Assembly: GCA_044237845.1 (NCBI GenBank)
Contig: JBIIEL010000003.1
Span: forward strand, 1-64,000
Reading direction: 5' to 3'
DNA from: QFOX01 sp044237845
Lineage (GTDB): Bacteria; Pseudomonadota; Alphaproteobacteria; Rickettsiales; UBA3002
Length of the DNA stretch: 64,000 nucleotides
Shown: positions 39,951 to 47,773 of the stretch, piece by piece
How the letters are laid out: each line of letters starts with the position of its first letter
Position numbering within the stretch: the first letter of the stretch is position 1
The notes under the pieces: model-generated
What the model saw: the letters and a program-made list of their open reading frames with translations, nothing else
Told to the model about the DNA's origin: nothing
The model's database searches: none
Made by a program: the position numbers and the translations under genes

Positions 39951-41168
39951 ATGACCACACTTCCGACCCTTGAATCACTCGATGTTGCCGGCAAAACCGT
40001 GCTGGTGCGGCTGGATTTAAACGTGCCCATGCATGCAGGGCGCTTGACGGATGCCACCCGCATCACCCGCATCATTCCCACGCTGCAATATCTCATGGAG
40101 CGCGATGCGAAGGTGGCCGTGTTTTCGCATCTTGGTCGGCCGAAAGGGTTCGACCCCAGCTTCTCGCTTGCACCGCTGGTGGATGCGCTCTCTGCCGCGC
40201 TGTGGGATCGTCCCGTGCGCTTCTCGCCCGACTGCATCGGCACCAGCGCGCGTCAGGCAATTGCCGGTGCTGCGCCCGGCGATGTGATCCTGATGGAGAA
40301 CCTGCGGTTCTATGCAGAGGAAGAAAAGAATGATGCGGAGTTTGCGAAGTCGCTCGCCGCACTGGGCGACTGCTATGTGAACGATGCGTTCTCCTGCTCG
40401 CACCGCGCCCATGCCTCGGTGGTCGGCATCAATCCGTATCTGCCATCCGCTGCGGGGCGCCTGATGCAGAAAGAGGTCGGCGCGTTGACTTCAGTGCTTG
40501 CGAATCCGTCGCGCCCGCTGACGGCGATTGTTGGCGGCTCGAAAGTTTCGACGAAGCTGGAGCTGCTCGGCAACCTCGTGGCGAAGGTCGATCACCTGAT
40601 TATCGGCGGGGCGATGGCGACGACGTTCTTGTTTGCGCAAGGAAATGATGTCGGTGCGTCGCTGTGCGAACGCGAGATGGCCGACACCGCACGCGACATT
40701 CTGAAGGCGGCCGCAAAAACCAACTGCCAGATTCACCTGCCGGTGGATGCGGTGGTGGCAAACCAGTTCAAGCCGCACGCGCCAAGCGTGGTCTGCGCAA
40801 TCAATGCTATTCCTAGCACGGGAATGATCCTCGATATTGGCCCGCGCTCGCTGATGAACATTGCGAATGTAATCGATGCCAGCAAAACGCTGGTGTGGAA
40901 CGGCCCTGTGGGTGCGTTTGAAACCGCACCGTTTGATGGCTCGACGGTGCAGATCGCACGGATGGTGGCAGCCGCCTCGCGCGCGGGGAAACTGCACAGC
41001 GTGGCGGGCGGTGGCGACACGGTGGCCGCGCTCGCGCATGCGGGGTTGAGTGCGGAACTCAGCTATCTTTCGACCGCAGGCGGCGCCTTCCTCGAATGGC
41101 TGGAGGGCAAGGAGCTGCCCGGTATTGCCGCGCTGATGACACAAGATGCACGTCGTCAACGGGCTTAG
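39951..41168 (+). CDS. pgk: Phosphoglycerate kinase
   Basis: Interconverts 1,3-bisphosphoglycerate and 3-phosphoglycerate with ATP formation. 405 residues. Start 39951 follows the expected family N-terminus (MTTLPTLESLDVAGKTVLVR); VRLDLNVPM and SHLGRPKGFDPSFSL form the substrate-binding region, IVGGSKVSTKLELLGNL the hinge region, and GGGDTVAALAHAG the nucleotide loop. The 3' end overlaps the next small ORF by 23 bases. Confidence 0.97.
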   Translation: MTTLPTLESLDVAGKTVLVRLDLNVPMHAGRLTDATRITRIIPTLQYLMERDAKVAVFSHLGRPKGFDPSFSLAPLVDALSAALWDRPVRFSPDCIGTSARQAIAGAAPGDVILMENLRFYAEEEKNDAEFAKSLAALGDCYVNDAFSCSHRAHASVVGINPYLPSAAGRLMQKEVGALTSVLANPSRPLTAIVGGSKVSTKLELLGNLVAKVDHLIIGGAMATTFLFAQGNDVGASLCEREMADTARDILKAAAKTNCQIHLPVDAVVANQFKPHAPSVVCAINAIPSTGMILDIGPRSLMNIANVIDASKTLVWNGPVGAFETAPFDGSTVQIARMVAAASRAGKLHSVAGGGDTVAALAHAGLSAELSYLSTAGGAFLEWLEGKELPGIAALMTQDARRQRA

Positions 41169-41436
41169 CGAGGCTCGTGTAGCCTTGCAGGCAGGGGCGA
41201 CGGCGCTCGCCTCACCACCTTATGCGGCCTGCCATGCAGGAGTGAATTATTACCGCGCACTCGTGGCGCAGCTTCGCACCGAATTTCCCGATACGCCGTT
41301 CACCTTCACCCTCTGCTGCGGCGACGATGCGGCCATTGCGCATGAGGCGCTGCGGCTTGGCTTCACCCATATCCGCTGCGATTGCAGTGAGCCTATGCGC
41401 GCACAGCTTAAGGCAATGGGGGCGATGATTTCCTAG
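41146..41436 (+). CDS. Small uncharacterised ORF between pgk and fba
   Basis: 96 residues, overlapping the end of pgk by 23 bases in another frame. Sequence resembles half of a TIM-barrel-like protein (LQAGATALASPPYAACHAGVN, LGFTHIRCDCSEPM), with several Cys residues. No family recognised. Codon use and GC content agree with the pgk/fba neighbours, so it is probably real, and its position between pgk and fba suggests co-transcription. Confidence 0.55.
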   Translation: MHVVNGLSEARVALQAGATALASPPYAACHAGVNYYRALVAQLRTEFPDTPFTFTLCCGDDAAIAHEALRLGFTHIRCDCSEPMRAQLKAMGAMIS

Positions 41437-41503
41437 CAAACCGGGATGACAAACGAAAAACACACTGCTAAACCACTCGCAGCATAACCCAAACGAGGCA
41501 CCT

Positions 41504-42430
41504 ATGGCACTGACGCGCAAAGTAAAAGAGATTCTCTCCTGGTATGAGTCGGACAATCCCGGCACCAAGGCCAACCTCGCGCGGATGCTGATGCATGGTA
41601 AACTCGGTGGCACCGGCAAGATGGTGATTCTGCCGGTCGATCAGGGCTTCGAGCATGGCCCGGCGCGCAGCTTCGCGGCGAACCCGGCGGCTTATGACCC
41701 GCACTACCATTTCAAATTGGCGATTGATGCGGGGTTGAATGCGTACGCCGCACCGCTCGGCATGATCGAAGCCGGGGCGGACACGTTCGCGGGGGCGATT
41801 CCGCTGATTCTCAAAGTGAACAGCAATAACTCCGTGGCACCGAAAGACGCTGCGCCCGATCAGGCCGTGACCGCCACGGCGCAGGACGCGCTGCGCCTCG
41901 GCTGCTCCGCGATTGGATTCACCATTTACCCCGGCGGGCACCAGACCTACGACCAGATGGAAGAGATCCGCGAACTCTCGGCGGAGGCGAAAGCCCTCGG
42001 CCTCGCGGTGGTGATGTGGAGCTACCCGCGTGGCGCTGGCCTGAGTAAAGACGGCGAAACGGCGATCGACGTGACTGCCTATGCGGCGCATATGGCGGCG
42101 CTGCTCGGCGCGCATATCATTAAGGTGAAGCCGCCGACGGCGTTTATCGAACAGGCTGAGGCGAAGAAGGTCTATGAGAAAGAAAAAATTCCGGTGGCGA
42201 CGCTGGCGCAGCGTATCGCGCATATTAAGCAGACTACGTTCGGTGGGCGCCGACTGGTGATCTTCAGCGGCGGCGGGGCGAAATCAAGCGCCGAGGTGCT
42301 GAATGAGGTGAAAGAAATCGCGGCGGGTGGTGGCGATGGCTCCATCATGGGCCGCAACGCCTTCCAACGCCCGAAAGACGAGGCGCTCGGGCTGCTTAGC
42401 GAGATTGTCGGCGTGTATAAGGGGCGGTAG
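41504..42430 (+). CDS. fbaB: Fructose-bisphosphate aldolase class I (FbaB/DhnA type)
   Basis: 308 residues, Schiff-base aldolase of the archaeal/DhnA type, not the class II metal enzyme. Seen: ILPVDQGFEHGPARSF at the N-terminus, the barrel segments GCSAIGFTIYPGGH and VVMWSYPRGAGLSKDGE, and the catalytic Lys in AHIIKVKPPTAF, followed by RRLVIFSGGGAKSS (phosphate-binding). Located after pgk, its usual genomic partner. Confidence 0.93.
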   Translation: MALTRKVKEILSWYESDNPGTKANLARMLMHGKLGGTGKMVILPVDQGFEHGPARSFAANPAAYDPHYHFKLAIDAGLNAYAAPLGMIEAGADTFAGAIPLILKVNSNNSVAPKDAAPDQAVTATAQDALRLGCSAIGFTIYPGGHQTYDQMEEIRELSAEAKALGLAVVMWSYPRGAGLSKDGETAIDVTAYAAHMAALLGAHIIKVKPPTAFIEQAEAKKVYEKEKIPVATLAQRIAHIKQTTFGGRRLVIFSGGGAKSSAEVLNEVKEIAAGGGDGSIMGRNAFQRPKDEALGLLSEIVGVYKGR

Positions 42431-42438
42431 GATCCGCT

Positions 42439-43128
42439 TTATTGCCCCTGCTGATTGCCGGAGCCTCTCTTATAGCTGCTCAAGGGTTTTGTATGGGGCG
42501 CATTCAGTGTAATCTCTGGGTTGAATCCTAATATAATCGGCCAGAGCTGCGTATCAAATCGTGGATCTTCCTCCCGCTGAATAAGATCGTCGCGTACCAC
42601 GCTTGGAATACCGCAATGTGCAGTGGCCTCTATAATGGGAGGCAAGCCTGGTTTGCTTGCAGAATAGAGGGCGAGATCAATCGGTGCGCCAGCGTTGTTA
42701 ATGTCATGCGTGACGATAGATTGTAAGGTGTGTTTGAGTAGGACTGTGCCGAGTCGTCGTGAGCGATATGCAATGTCTGGGTCGGATACCAGCCCTCCAA
42801 TTTCACAATAAGAGCATGCGCTCGCATCAATATCCGGTAGAAGGTTAGACAGCGCCATGGCGGGGTGGCTCTCTTCCATCCGTACTTTCTCAGTGCTTCC
42901 GGGAGTATGAAATATAAGACGTGTTCCTGCGATGACTTTGCCATCTTCAACAGCAAGTACTAGAGTGGTGGAGGGCTTAACATCCAGTATATCAGGGCCG
43001 TTGGGATAGAGATTCTCTCCCCAATAGGCAGCGAATGCACGTTGGCGCAACTCATAATAGGCGTTGCGCAGCGCATTGGATTGATCGTCTTCATCGCTTG
43101 CGCGAATAATGGTATAGGCAGTGGTCAT
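42439..43128 (-). CDS. Acyltransferase-like protein (autoinducer-synthase/GNAT fold)
   Basis: 229 residues. The region LRQRAFAAYWGENLYPNGPD, then LVLAVEDGKVIAGTRLIFHT and SYCEIGGLVSDPDIAYRSRRLGTVLLK shows the order of an acyl-homoserine-lactone-synthase/GNAT fold (V-x-G-x-x-R-L and E-I-G-G/E-x-S-R-F-like positions). I cannot say whether the substrate is acyl-ACP. No LuxR-type partner is in the window. AT-richer than neighbours; convergent with fba by 8 bp. Confidence 0.5.
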   Translation of the reverse strand: MTTAYTIIRASDEDDQSNALRNAYYELRQRAFAAYWGENLYPNGPDILDVKPSTTLVLAVEDGKVIAGTRLIFHTPGSTEKVRMEESHPAMALSNLLPDIDASACSYCEIGGLVSDPDIAYRSRRLGTVLLKHTLQSIVTHDINNAGAPIDLALYSASKPGLPPIIEATAHCGIPSVVRDDLIQREEDPRFDTQLWPIILGFNPEITLNAPHTKPLSSYKRGSGNQQGQ

Positions 43129-43150
43129 GGCGCTATCCTATACGGTTTTG

Positions 43151-43179
43151 TACATATTGTCGCGCGTGACATTTTGCAA
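43151..43179 (-). promoter_or_regulatory. Candidate sigma-70 promoter of the acyltransferase-like gene
   Basis: Minus strand TTGCAA (43179-43174), 17 nt, TATGTA (43156-43151), 22 nt before the start at 43128. Confidence 0.4.
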
Positions 43180-43199
43180 ATTACGGGTATGAATGCGTG

Positions 43200-43868
43200 A
43201 TGCCCCACGAAACTTACCCCTGCCGGTTATACCTGATTTCGCCGCCGAAGCTGGTGGCGGAGGAATTCGCGCAGACGCTGGAAAGCGCGCTTGGCGCGGG
43301 GGATGTGGCGGCGTTTCAATTGCGGCTGAAGGATGCGAGCGACGACGAGATTCGTGCGGCTGTGCGGGCGCTGATGCCCGTCGCGCACCGCTATGGCGTG
43401 GCGTTTCTGCTCAATGACCGGGTGGATCTCGCGCGTGAACTGAACACAGATGGTGTGCATCTGGGGCAGGAGGATATGACTCTGCGTGAGGCGCGGGCAG
43501 TGCTCGGCGACGAGAAAATCATCGGCATCAGCTGCCATGACTCGGCGCATATGGCCATGGAAGCAGGCGAGGCGGGGGCGGAATATGTGGCGTTCGGCGC
43601 GTTCTATGCCACGCAGAGCAAATCGCCGGAGAAGCTCGCGATGTATGGCACGCCGACGAAAGAGATTATCGAGAACTGGTCGACGCTCACCACCGTGCCC
43701 TGCGTCGCCATCGGCGGGTTGACGCCGGAGAATTGCGGGCCGCTGGTAACGGCGGGCGCGGATTTCATCGCCGCGATCACCGCAGTGTGGAGCCACCCTC
43801 CGGGTGCAGCAGCGGCGGTGAAAGCGTTCAACACGGCAATTAAACACGGCCTCAGCGCGCGGGGCTAA
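43200..43868 (+). CDS. thiE: Thiamine-phosphate synthase
   Basis: Joins HMP-pyrophosphate and thiazole phosphate. 222 residues; start ATG 43200 preferred over GTG 43197. TIM-barrel signatures: AFQLRLKDASDDEI (diphosphate-binding region), VAFLLNDRVDLARELNTDGVHLGQEDM, IIGISCHDSAHMAMEAGEAGAEYVAFGAFY and VPCVAIGGLTPENC. pgk-fba-thiE is a recurrent order in Alphaproteobacteria. The end overlaps the convergent YkgJ-like gene by four bases. Confidence 0.93.
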   Translation: MPHETYPCRLYLISPPKLVAEEFAQTLESALGAGDVAAFQLRLKDASDDEIRAAVRALMPVAHRYGVAFLLNDRVDLARELNTDGVHLGQEDMTLREARAVLGDEKIIGISCHDSAHMAMEAGEAGAEYVAFGAFYATQSKSPEKLAMYGTPTKEIIENWSTLTTVPCVAIGGLTPENCGPLVTAGADFIAAITAVWSHPPGAAAAVKAFNTAIKHGLSARG

Positions 43869-44329
43869 TGCCCACAAGCCGCTTCGCCGTTCGCGCCTAG
43901 CTCATGCACATGGTTGCCATGCACCACAAACTGACGCGTGCCGACATTAATCACAATCCGTAGTTTTGCCGACCATGCGTGCAGGTTTTCGAGGTAGGGC
44001 GATTTTTTCCACGCATCTGGCCGGTCAGGATCGACCACCGCGAGTAGGGTTTTGCCCCCATCCGACCCCATCAGCATGATGCGCGATTTGGAGGGGCGCC
44101 ACTCTTCGCCGAGCGTCGCGTTCTCCATGAAATGGCAGAAGAACTCGCGGCATTGGCGGGGGCGGGTGTCGTAGGCGTCGCAGGTTTTGCGGGTGCTGCA
44201 ATGGACGCACCATTCGCCCGCTTTTTTGTTGAGTTCCTCGATTCTCGGCAGCTTGCAGCACATGGCGCAATCTCCGCAGGTGGGGCCAGGGACGAGGTTG
44301 GGGGTTGGTTTGGTAGAAGAAGGTTCCAT
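43865..44329 (-). CDS. YkgJ-type cysteine-cluster protein
   Basis: 154 residues. N-terminal cysteine cluster GPTCGDCAMCCKLPRI with further Cys in WCVHCSTRKTCDAYDTRPRQCREFFC, the pattern of the zinc/iron-chelating-domain family (YkgJ). Remaining C-terminal half is beta-rich. Role unknown, probably metal binding. Convergent with thiE. Confidence 0.8.
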   Translation of the reverse strand: MEPSSTKPTPNLVPGPTCGDCAMCCKLPRIEELNKKAGEWCVHCSTRKTCDAYDTRPRQCREFFCHFMENATLGEEWRPSKSRIMLMGSDGGKTLLAVVDPDRPDAWKKSPYLENLHAWSAKLRIVINVGTRQFVVHGNHVHELGANGEAACGH

Positions 44330-44385
44330 GTACGAAGGCTAATGCGCGATGCGTATGGAAGCAAGAGATACAAGACGGACAGTAT

Positions 44386-45216
44386 CTAATTCGTCAGAAT
44401 AAAACCAATCATGCATGCCCCATCATTAGTGGTACCCATGTAATCAGCTCGGTTAGGGTACACAGGGTCGCCAATGTAGTAATAATACGTTCCTCCTCCG
44501 TCGCCACATCCTCCTGGAACATAGCCGCGCATTTTCCCCCTCGTGGCACGACCATCATCGATTTTCTGATCGAGTGCAAAAACTTCACCAACGGACATCG
44601 AACTTACGGTACGCACAGGACTAGAGGTACTTAATGCGCCAAGCTCTAAGTATCCTCCGCCTATCGGCGGAAAACAATTGGGGCAAGCTCCAGCAGCGGC
44701 CATAGCCGACTCATCAGTGATGTTCCAGTAGCTATTATCCATGCCTGATTTTGGCAGGTTGGTGGCTGAAGACCAAATAATACTGCCGGATGTGCCGTTT
44801 CGATGATATGCGTTTGAAGGGCCGACAGGCACCACATCGACTGTACCATTCCCTGTGTATGTGCCTGGTATAAGTTGTGCGAGTGCGAGATGTTCCCAGG
44901 CTTTTACATTTTCTCCGCCTCTGTAATCAATTTGTTCATTGCCATCACCATTGCAGCCTGTGCCTATGGTGGCGGTATTGGTGCCACAGGCGGTACCAAA
45001 AAAATTAAACGCCGTGGGAAGATCACCAGGTATACCATTATATTTATTGCGGAAGGTGTAAAGGGCGGCTTCAAAGCTGGTGCGCTCATTCGAAATCGCC
45101 CTGATTTCAGCCTGCCGGATCAGGGCAAGCGCCGCGAGTACACCGCCGACCAATAGACCGACAATGACCAGCACGATCGCCATTTCGACTAGGGTAAATG
45201 CTTGGCGTCGGTTCAT
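44386..45216 (-). CDS. Type IV prepilin-like protein (paralogue A)
   Basis: 276 residues. N-terminal prepilin signal: basic leader MNRRQA then the FTLVEMAIVLVIVGLLVGGVL methylation helix, cleaved by a prepilin peptidase before F7. Then IRQAEIRAISNERTSFEAALYTFRNKYNGIPGD and a Gly/Asn/Cys-rich globular part (GCNGDGNEQIDYRGGENVKAWEHL). Ribosome site AAAGGAAATA at the start. Similar in layout and motifs to the gene at 45931-46782; both lie on the minus strand around efp. Could be a pseudopilin of a type II or Tad-like secretion system or a pilus minor subunit. Confidence 0.85.
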   Translation of the reverse strand: MNRRQAFTLVEMAIVLVIVGLLVGGVLAALALIRQAEIRAISNERTSFEAALYTFRNKYNGIPGDLPTAFNFFGTACGTNTATIGTGCNGDGNEQIDYRGGENVKAWEHLALAQLIPGTYTGNGTVDVVPVGPSNAYHRNGTSGSIIWSSATNLPKSGMDNSYWNITDESAMAAAGACPNCFPPIGGGYLELGALSTSSPVRTVSSMSVGEVFALDQKIDDGRATRGKMRGYVPGGCGDGGGTYYYYIGDPVYPNRADYMGTTNDGACMIGFILTN

Positions 45217-45298
45217 TTATTTCCTTTGGCAGGGGGTGGGCTCGGCGTAATTTAACATCAAGGGGTGTATCTATCAATAGGATAGGCCATTCTCTGGC

Positions 45299-45327
45299 TT
45301 GCCAACGCACGCGATGCTCACTATAAA
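45299..45327 (+). promoter_or_regulatory. Candidate sigma-70 promoter of efp
   Basis: TTGCCA (45299-45304), exactly 17 nt, TATAAA (45322-45327), about 30 nt before the efp start, which also has an AAGGAG ribosome site. Confidence 0.6.
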
Positions 45328-45358
45328 TGCTCTCGATTTTTAACAAAGGAGATGGGTA

Positions 45359-45922
45359 ATGCGTATCGATGGTTCCAGCGTTCGTGCCGGTATGGTTGTG
45401 GAATACGAAAACAAGCTGTGGATGGTAGTGAACCATGAAATTCGTACGCCGGGCAACCTGCGCTCGTTCAACCAGGTCGAGTTCAAGGATATCAAGACGG
45501 GCACCAAGAAGAACCTGCGCCTGCGTCCGGACGAGGGCGTCGAGCGCGTGAGCCTCGATCAGCGGGACTTCCAGTATCTCTACCGCGAAGGTGACGACCT
45601 CGTGTTTATGGATCAGGAGAATTACGAGCAGATCACCATGAAAGCCGACTTCCTCGGCGACCGCGTGGCGTTCATGCAGGACGGCATGGTGGTGCAGGTG
45701 GAGCTGCACGAGGGCAATCCGATCGGCGTGAAACTGCCCGATACGGTGATTCTTGAGATCGTGGAAGCCGATCCGGTGGTCAAAGGCCAGACGGCGAGCT
45801 CGAGCTATAAACCTGCTAAGCTCGAAAACGGTATCCGCGTCATGGTGCCGCCTTTCATCACCACCGGTGAGAAGATCGTGGTCAACACCAACGAGTTGAC
45901 CTACGTCGAGCGTGCGAAGTAA
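45359..45922 (+). CDS. efp: Elongation factor P
   Basis: Relieves ribosome stalling at consecutive prolines. 187 residues, normal length. KOW-like N-domain (VRAGMVVEYENKLWMVVNHE), then the ribosome-contacting loop reads EIRTPGNLRSFNQVEF; the residue at the canonical Lys34 position (P-G-K) is Asn (P-G-N), with Arg two residues later. The remainder (OB folds, LPDTVILEIVEADPVVKGQT, MVPPFITTGEKIVVNT) is ordinary. No modification enzyme gene is seen nearby. Start has AAAGGAGAT upstream. Confidence 0.97.
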   Translation: MRIDGSSVRAGMVVEYENKLWMVVNHEIRTPGNLRSFNQVEFKDIKTGTKKNLRLRPDEGVERVSLDQRDFQYLYREGDDLVFMDQENYEQITMKADFLGDRVAFMQDGMVVQVELHEGNPIGVKLPDTVILEIVEADPVVKGQTASSSYKPAKLENGIRVMVPPFITTGEKIVVNTNELTYVERAK

Positions 45923-45930
45923 CTCTCCTA

Positions 45931-46782
45931 CTATTTTCCAAGAATAAAAATCAGCATGCAGTGCCGCGTGTCATGCCGACGGGTGGGCTGTCCGTTGTAG
46001 GGGGGTGATGGTGGTATTGTTGTTAAGTAATAATAGTCTGTTCCGACATCATTACAGCCACTAAAGCTTGAACCGCCACGGACCGCACCGAGTCTGGCAC
46101 GCCCATCATCTACTTTTCTGTCGACAATGAATGCCTCCTCATTGGTGAGGGTGGATTGTGCGCCAGTGACCGGATAGGAATATCCATCATAAAGCCCACC
46201 GATCTCAAGGTAAAGTCCGCCACGGCGTGGGAGGTTTATTGCGGCATTGCCATCGCCCGGCAATGCAACGGTAACATCGGTCAGATTCCAATACATGCCT
46301 CTGATTTTGGATAATGGTAGGTTACTGCTGGTTCCCAGTACTACGGTGGCCCCTCCCATCAGTATGCTGGCTCCTGTGGTGCCACTGCCGTTGAAGCTTC
46401 CGGGGAACATTTTGGCTAAGGTGAGATGCTCCCATACTTTGACGTTCTCGCCAGCTAAAAAATCCACTTCCTCGTTGCCATCACCGTTACAACCGGTGCT
46501 CATGGTGCTGGTATTGGTGCCACACCCCGCACCAAAAAAATCATAAGCTTTTGGATGATCACCCGGCATGCCATTATATTTATTGCGGAAGGCGTAGATA
46601 GAGGTTTGGATGGTTTCTTTATCCTTCACAATCTGCCGTAATTGTGCCTGGCGAATAAGATCTTTTCCTACTAGCACGCCACCGACGAGTAAGCCGACAA
46701 TCACAAGGACAATCGCCATCTCCACCAGAGTGAAAGCTGATTTATATGTGGTTTTTTTTGACAACAGCTTCTCGTGACACAT
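45931..46782 (-). CDS. Type IV prepilin-like protein (paralogue B)
   Basis: 283 residues from ATG 46782 (further upstream ATGs exist, none with a clear ribosome site). Leader MCHEKLLSKKTTYKSA followed by FTLVEMAIVLVIVGLLVGGVLVG; then IRQAQLRQIVKDKETIQTSIYAFRNKYNGMPGD and GCNGDGNEEVDFLAGENVKVWEHLTL. Closely parallels paralogue A, including the cysteine-bearing GCGTNTSTMSTGCNGDGN motif, so the two arose by duplication. The intervening efp is on the other strand. Confidence 0.85.
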   Translation of the reverse strand: MCHEKLLSKKTTYKSAFTLVEMAIVLVIVGLLVGGVLVGKDLIRQAQLRQIVKDKETIQTSIYAFRNKYNGMPGDHPKAYDFFGAGCGTNTSTMSTGCNGDGNEEVDFLAGENVKVWEHLTLAKMFPGSFNGSGTTGASILMGGATVVLGTSSNLPLSKIRGMYWNLTDVTVALPGDGNAAINLPRRGGLYLEIGGLYDGYSYPVTGAQSTLTNEEAFIVDRKVDDGRARLGAVRGGSSFSGCNDVGTDYYYLTTIPPSPPYNGQPTRRHDTRHCMLIFILGK

Positions 46783-46813
46783 GACGAACAGGCGCATTGT
46801 ACCATGGGCAGGA

Positions 46814-47611
46814 CTAAGGAACAAGCAACCCATGTAGCGTTTTGTGAATCGCGCCATTGGTGGCGAGCACACTGCCGCGGTCATCTGTCATTATGGGGCT
46901 GCCATCCACCGCGGTGACCATGCCGCCCGCCTCGGCAACGATGAGGGCGCCGGCGCACATATCCCAGACATTCAGGCGTTGATACCAGATGCCATCGAGC
47001 CGCCCGGCGGCGACGTAAGCCAGGTCGAGCGCGGCGGAACCGGAGCAGCGCACGGTGGCGCCGCTTTCGACCACGCGGGTGAAGGCTTTCATGTTGCCCT
47101 CGAACCCCTCGCGGCCTTTGCGGGGGGAGGAAGTGGAGAGCAATAAATCTTCCTTACGCGCGGATACGCGCAGGCGTTTGCTGTTCAAGAACGCGCCACC
47201 TCTGCGATCTGCGGTGAAGATTTCGTCTTGGATGGGGTCGTAGACAATGCCCGCAATGGTTTCCCAAGCGCCACCATTTTTACGTTCCTGTGCGGCGACA
47301 GAAATAGAAATATACGGAATCGCGTGGATAAAATTGGTGGTGCCGTCAATCGGATCAATCACGAAGCGCTGGTTGAGGTTCGGGTTGCCGATGAGGCCGG
47401 ATTCTTCGGTGAGAAAACCGAATTTAGGGCGGGCTTTCCCTAGCTCCTCGATCAGTAATTTGTCGGTGCGGATATCGGCATTGGTGACAAAATTCGCCGC
47501 GCCTTTTTTTGAGATTTGTAATTTGTCGATCTCGCCAAAATCGCGCACGACTCCTTTAGCCGCTTTGCGCACGGCGGCTATCATGACGGTCATGAGGGGG
47601 GAGTTGGCCAT
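46814..47611 (-). CDS. suhB: Inositol-1-monophosphatase family protein
   Basis: 265 residues. Metal-binding motifs of the IMPase family: FLTEESG, VIDPIDGTTNFIHAIPY and the C-terminal NVWDMCAGALIVAEAGG. SuhB in other bacteria also assists rRNA maturation. Start 47611; ends 31 bases before the prepilin-like paralogue B on the same strand. High confidence at family level, moderate for exact role. Confidence 0.92.
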   Translation of the reverse strand: MANSPLMTVMIAAVRKAAKGVVRDFGEIDKLQISKKGAANFVTNADIRTDKLLIEELGKARPKFGFLTEESGLIGNPNLNQRFVIDPIDGTTNFIHAIPYISISVAAQERKNGGAWETIAGIVYDPIQDEIFTADRRGGAFLNSKRLRVSARKEDLLLSTSSPRKGREGFEGNMKAFTRVVESGATVRCSGSAALDLAYVAAGRLDGIWYQRLNVWDMCAGALIVAEAGGMVTAVDGSPIMTDDRGSVLATNGAIHKTLHGLLVP

Positions 47612-47773
47612 CGTGTCTACCTAGAAGAAAGGAATTCGCTGTGCAAGGGCTAAGTGTATGAAATGGGGCCTATCGCAAGGGATGATTCTAGGCTTGCCAC
47701 CAGCTGGGTCTGTTTGCTACAAGCATCGTCTTACCCTATCTGGTCGTATCGGCACTAAGGCATTCAAAAAATT

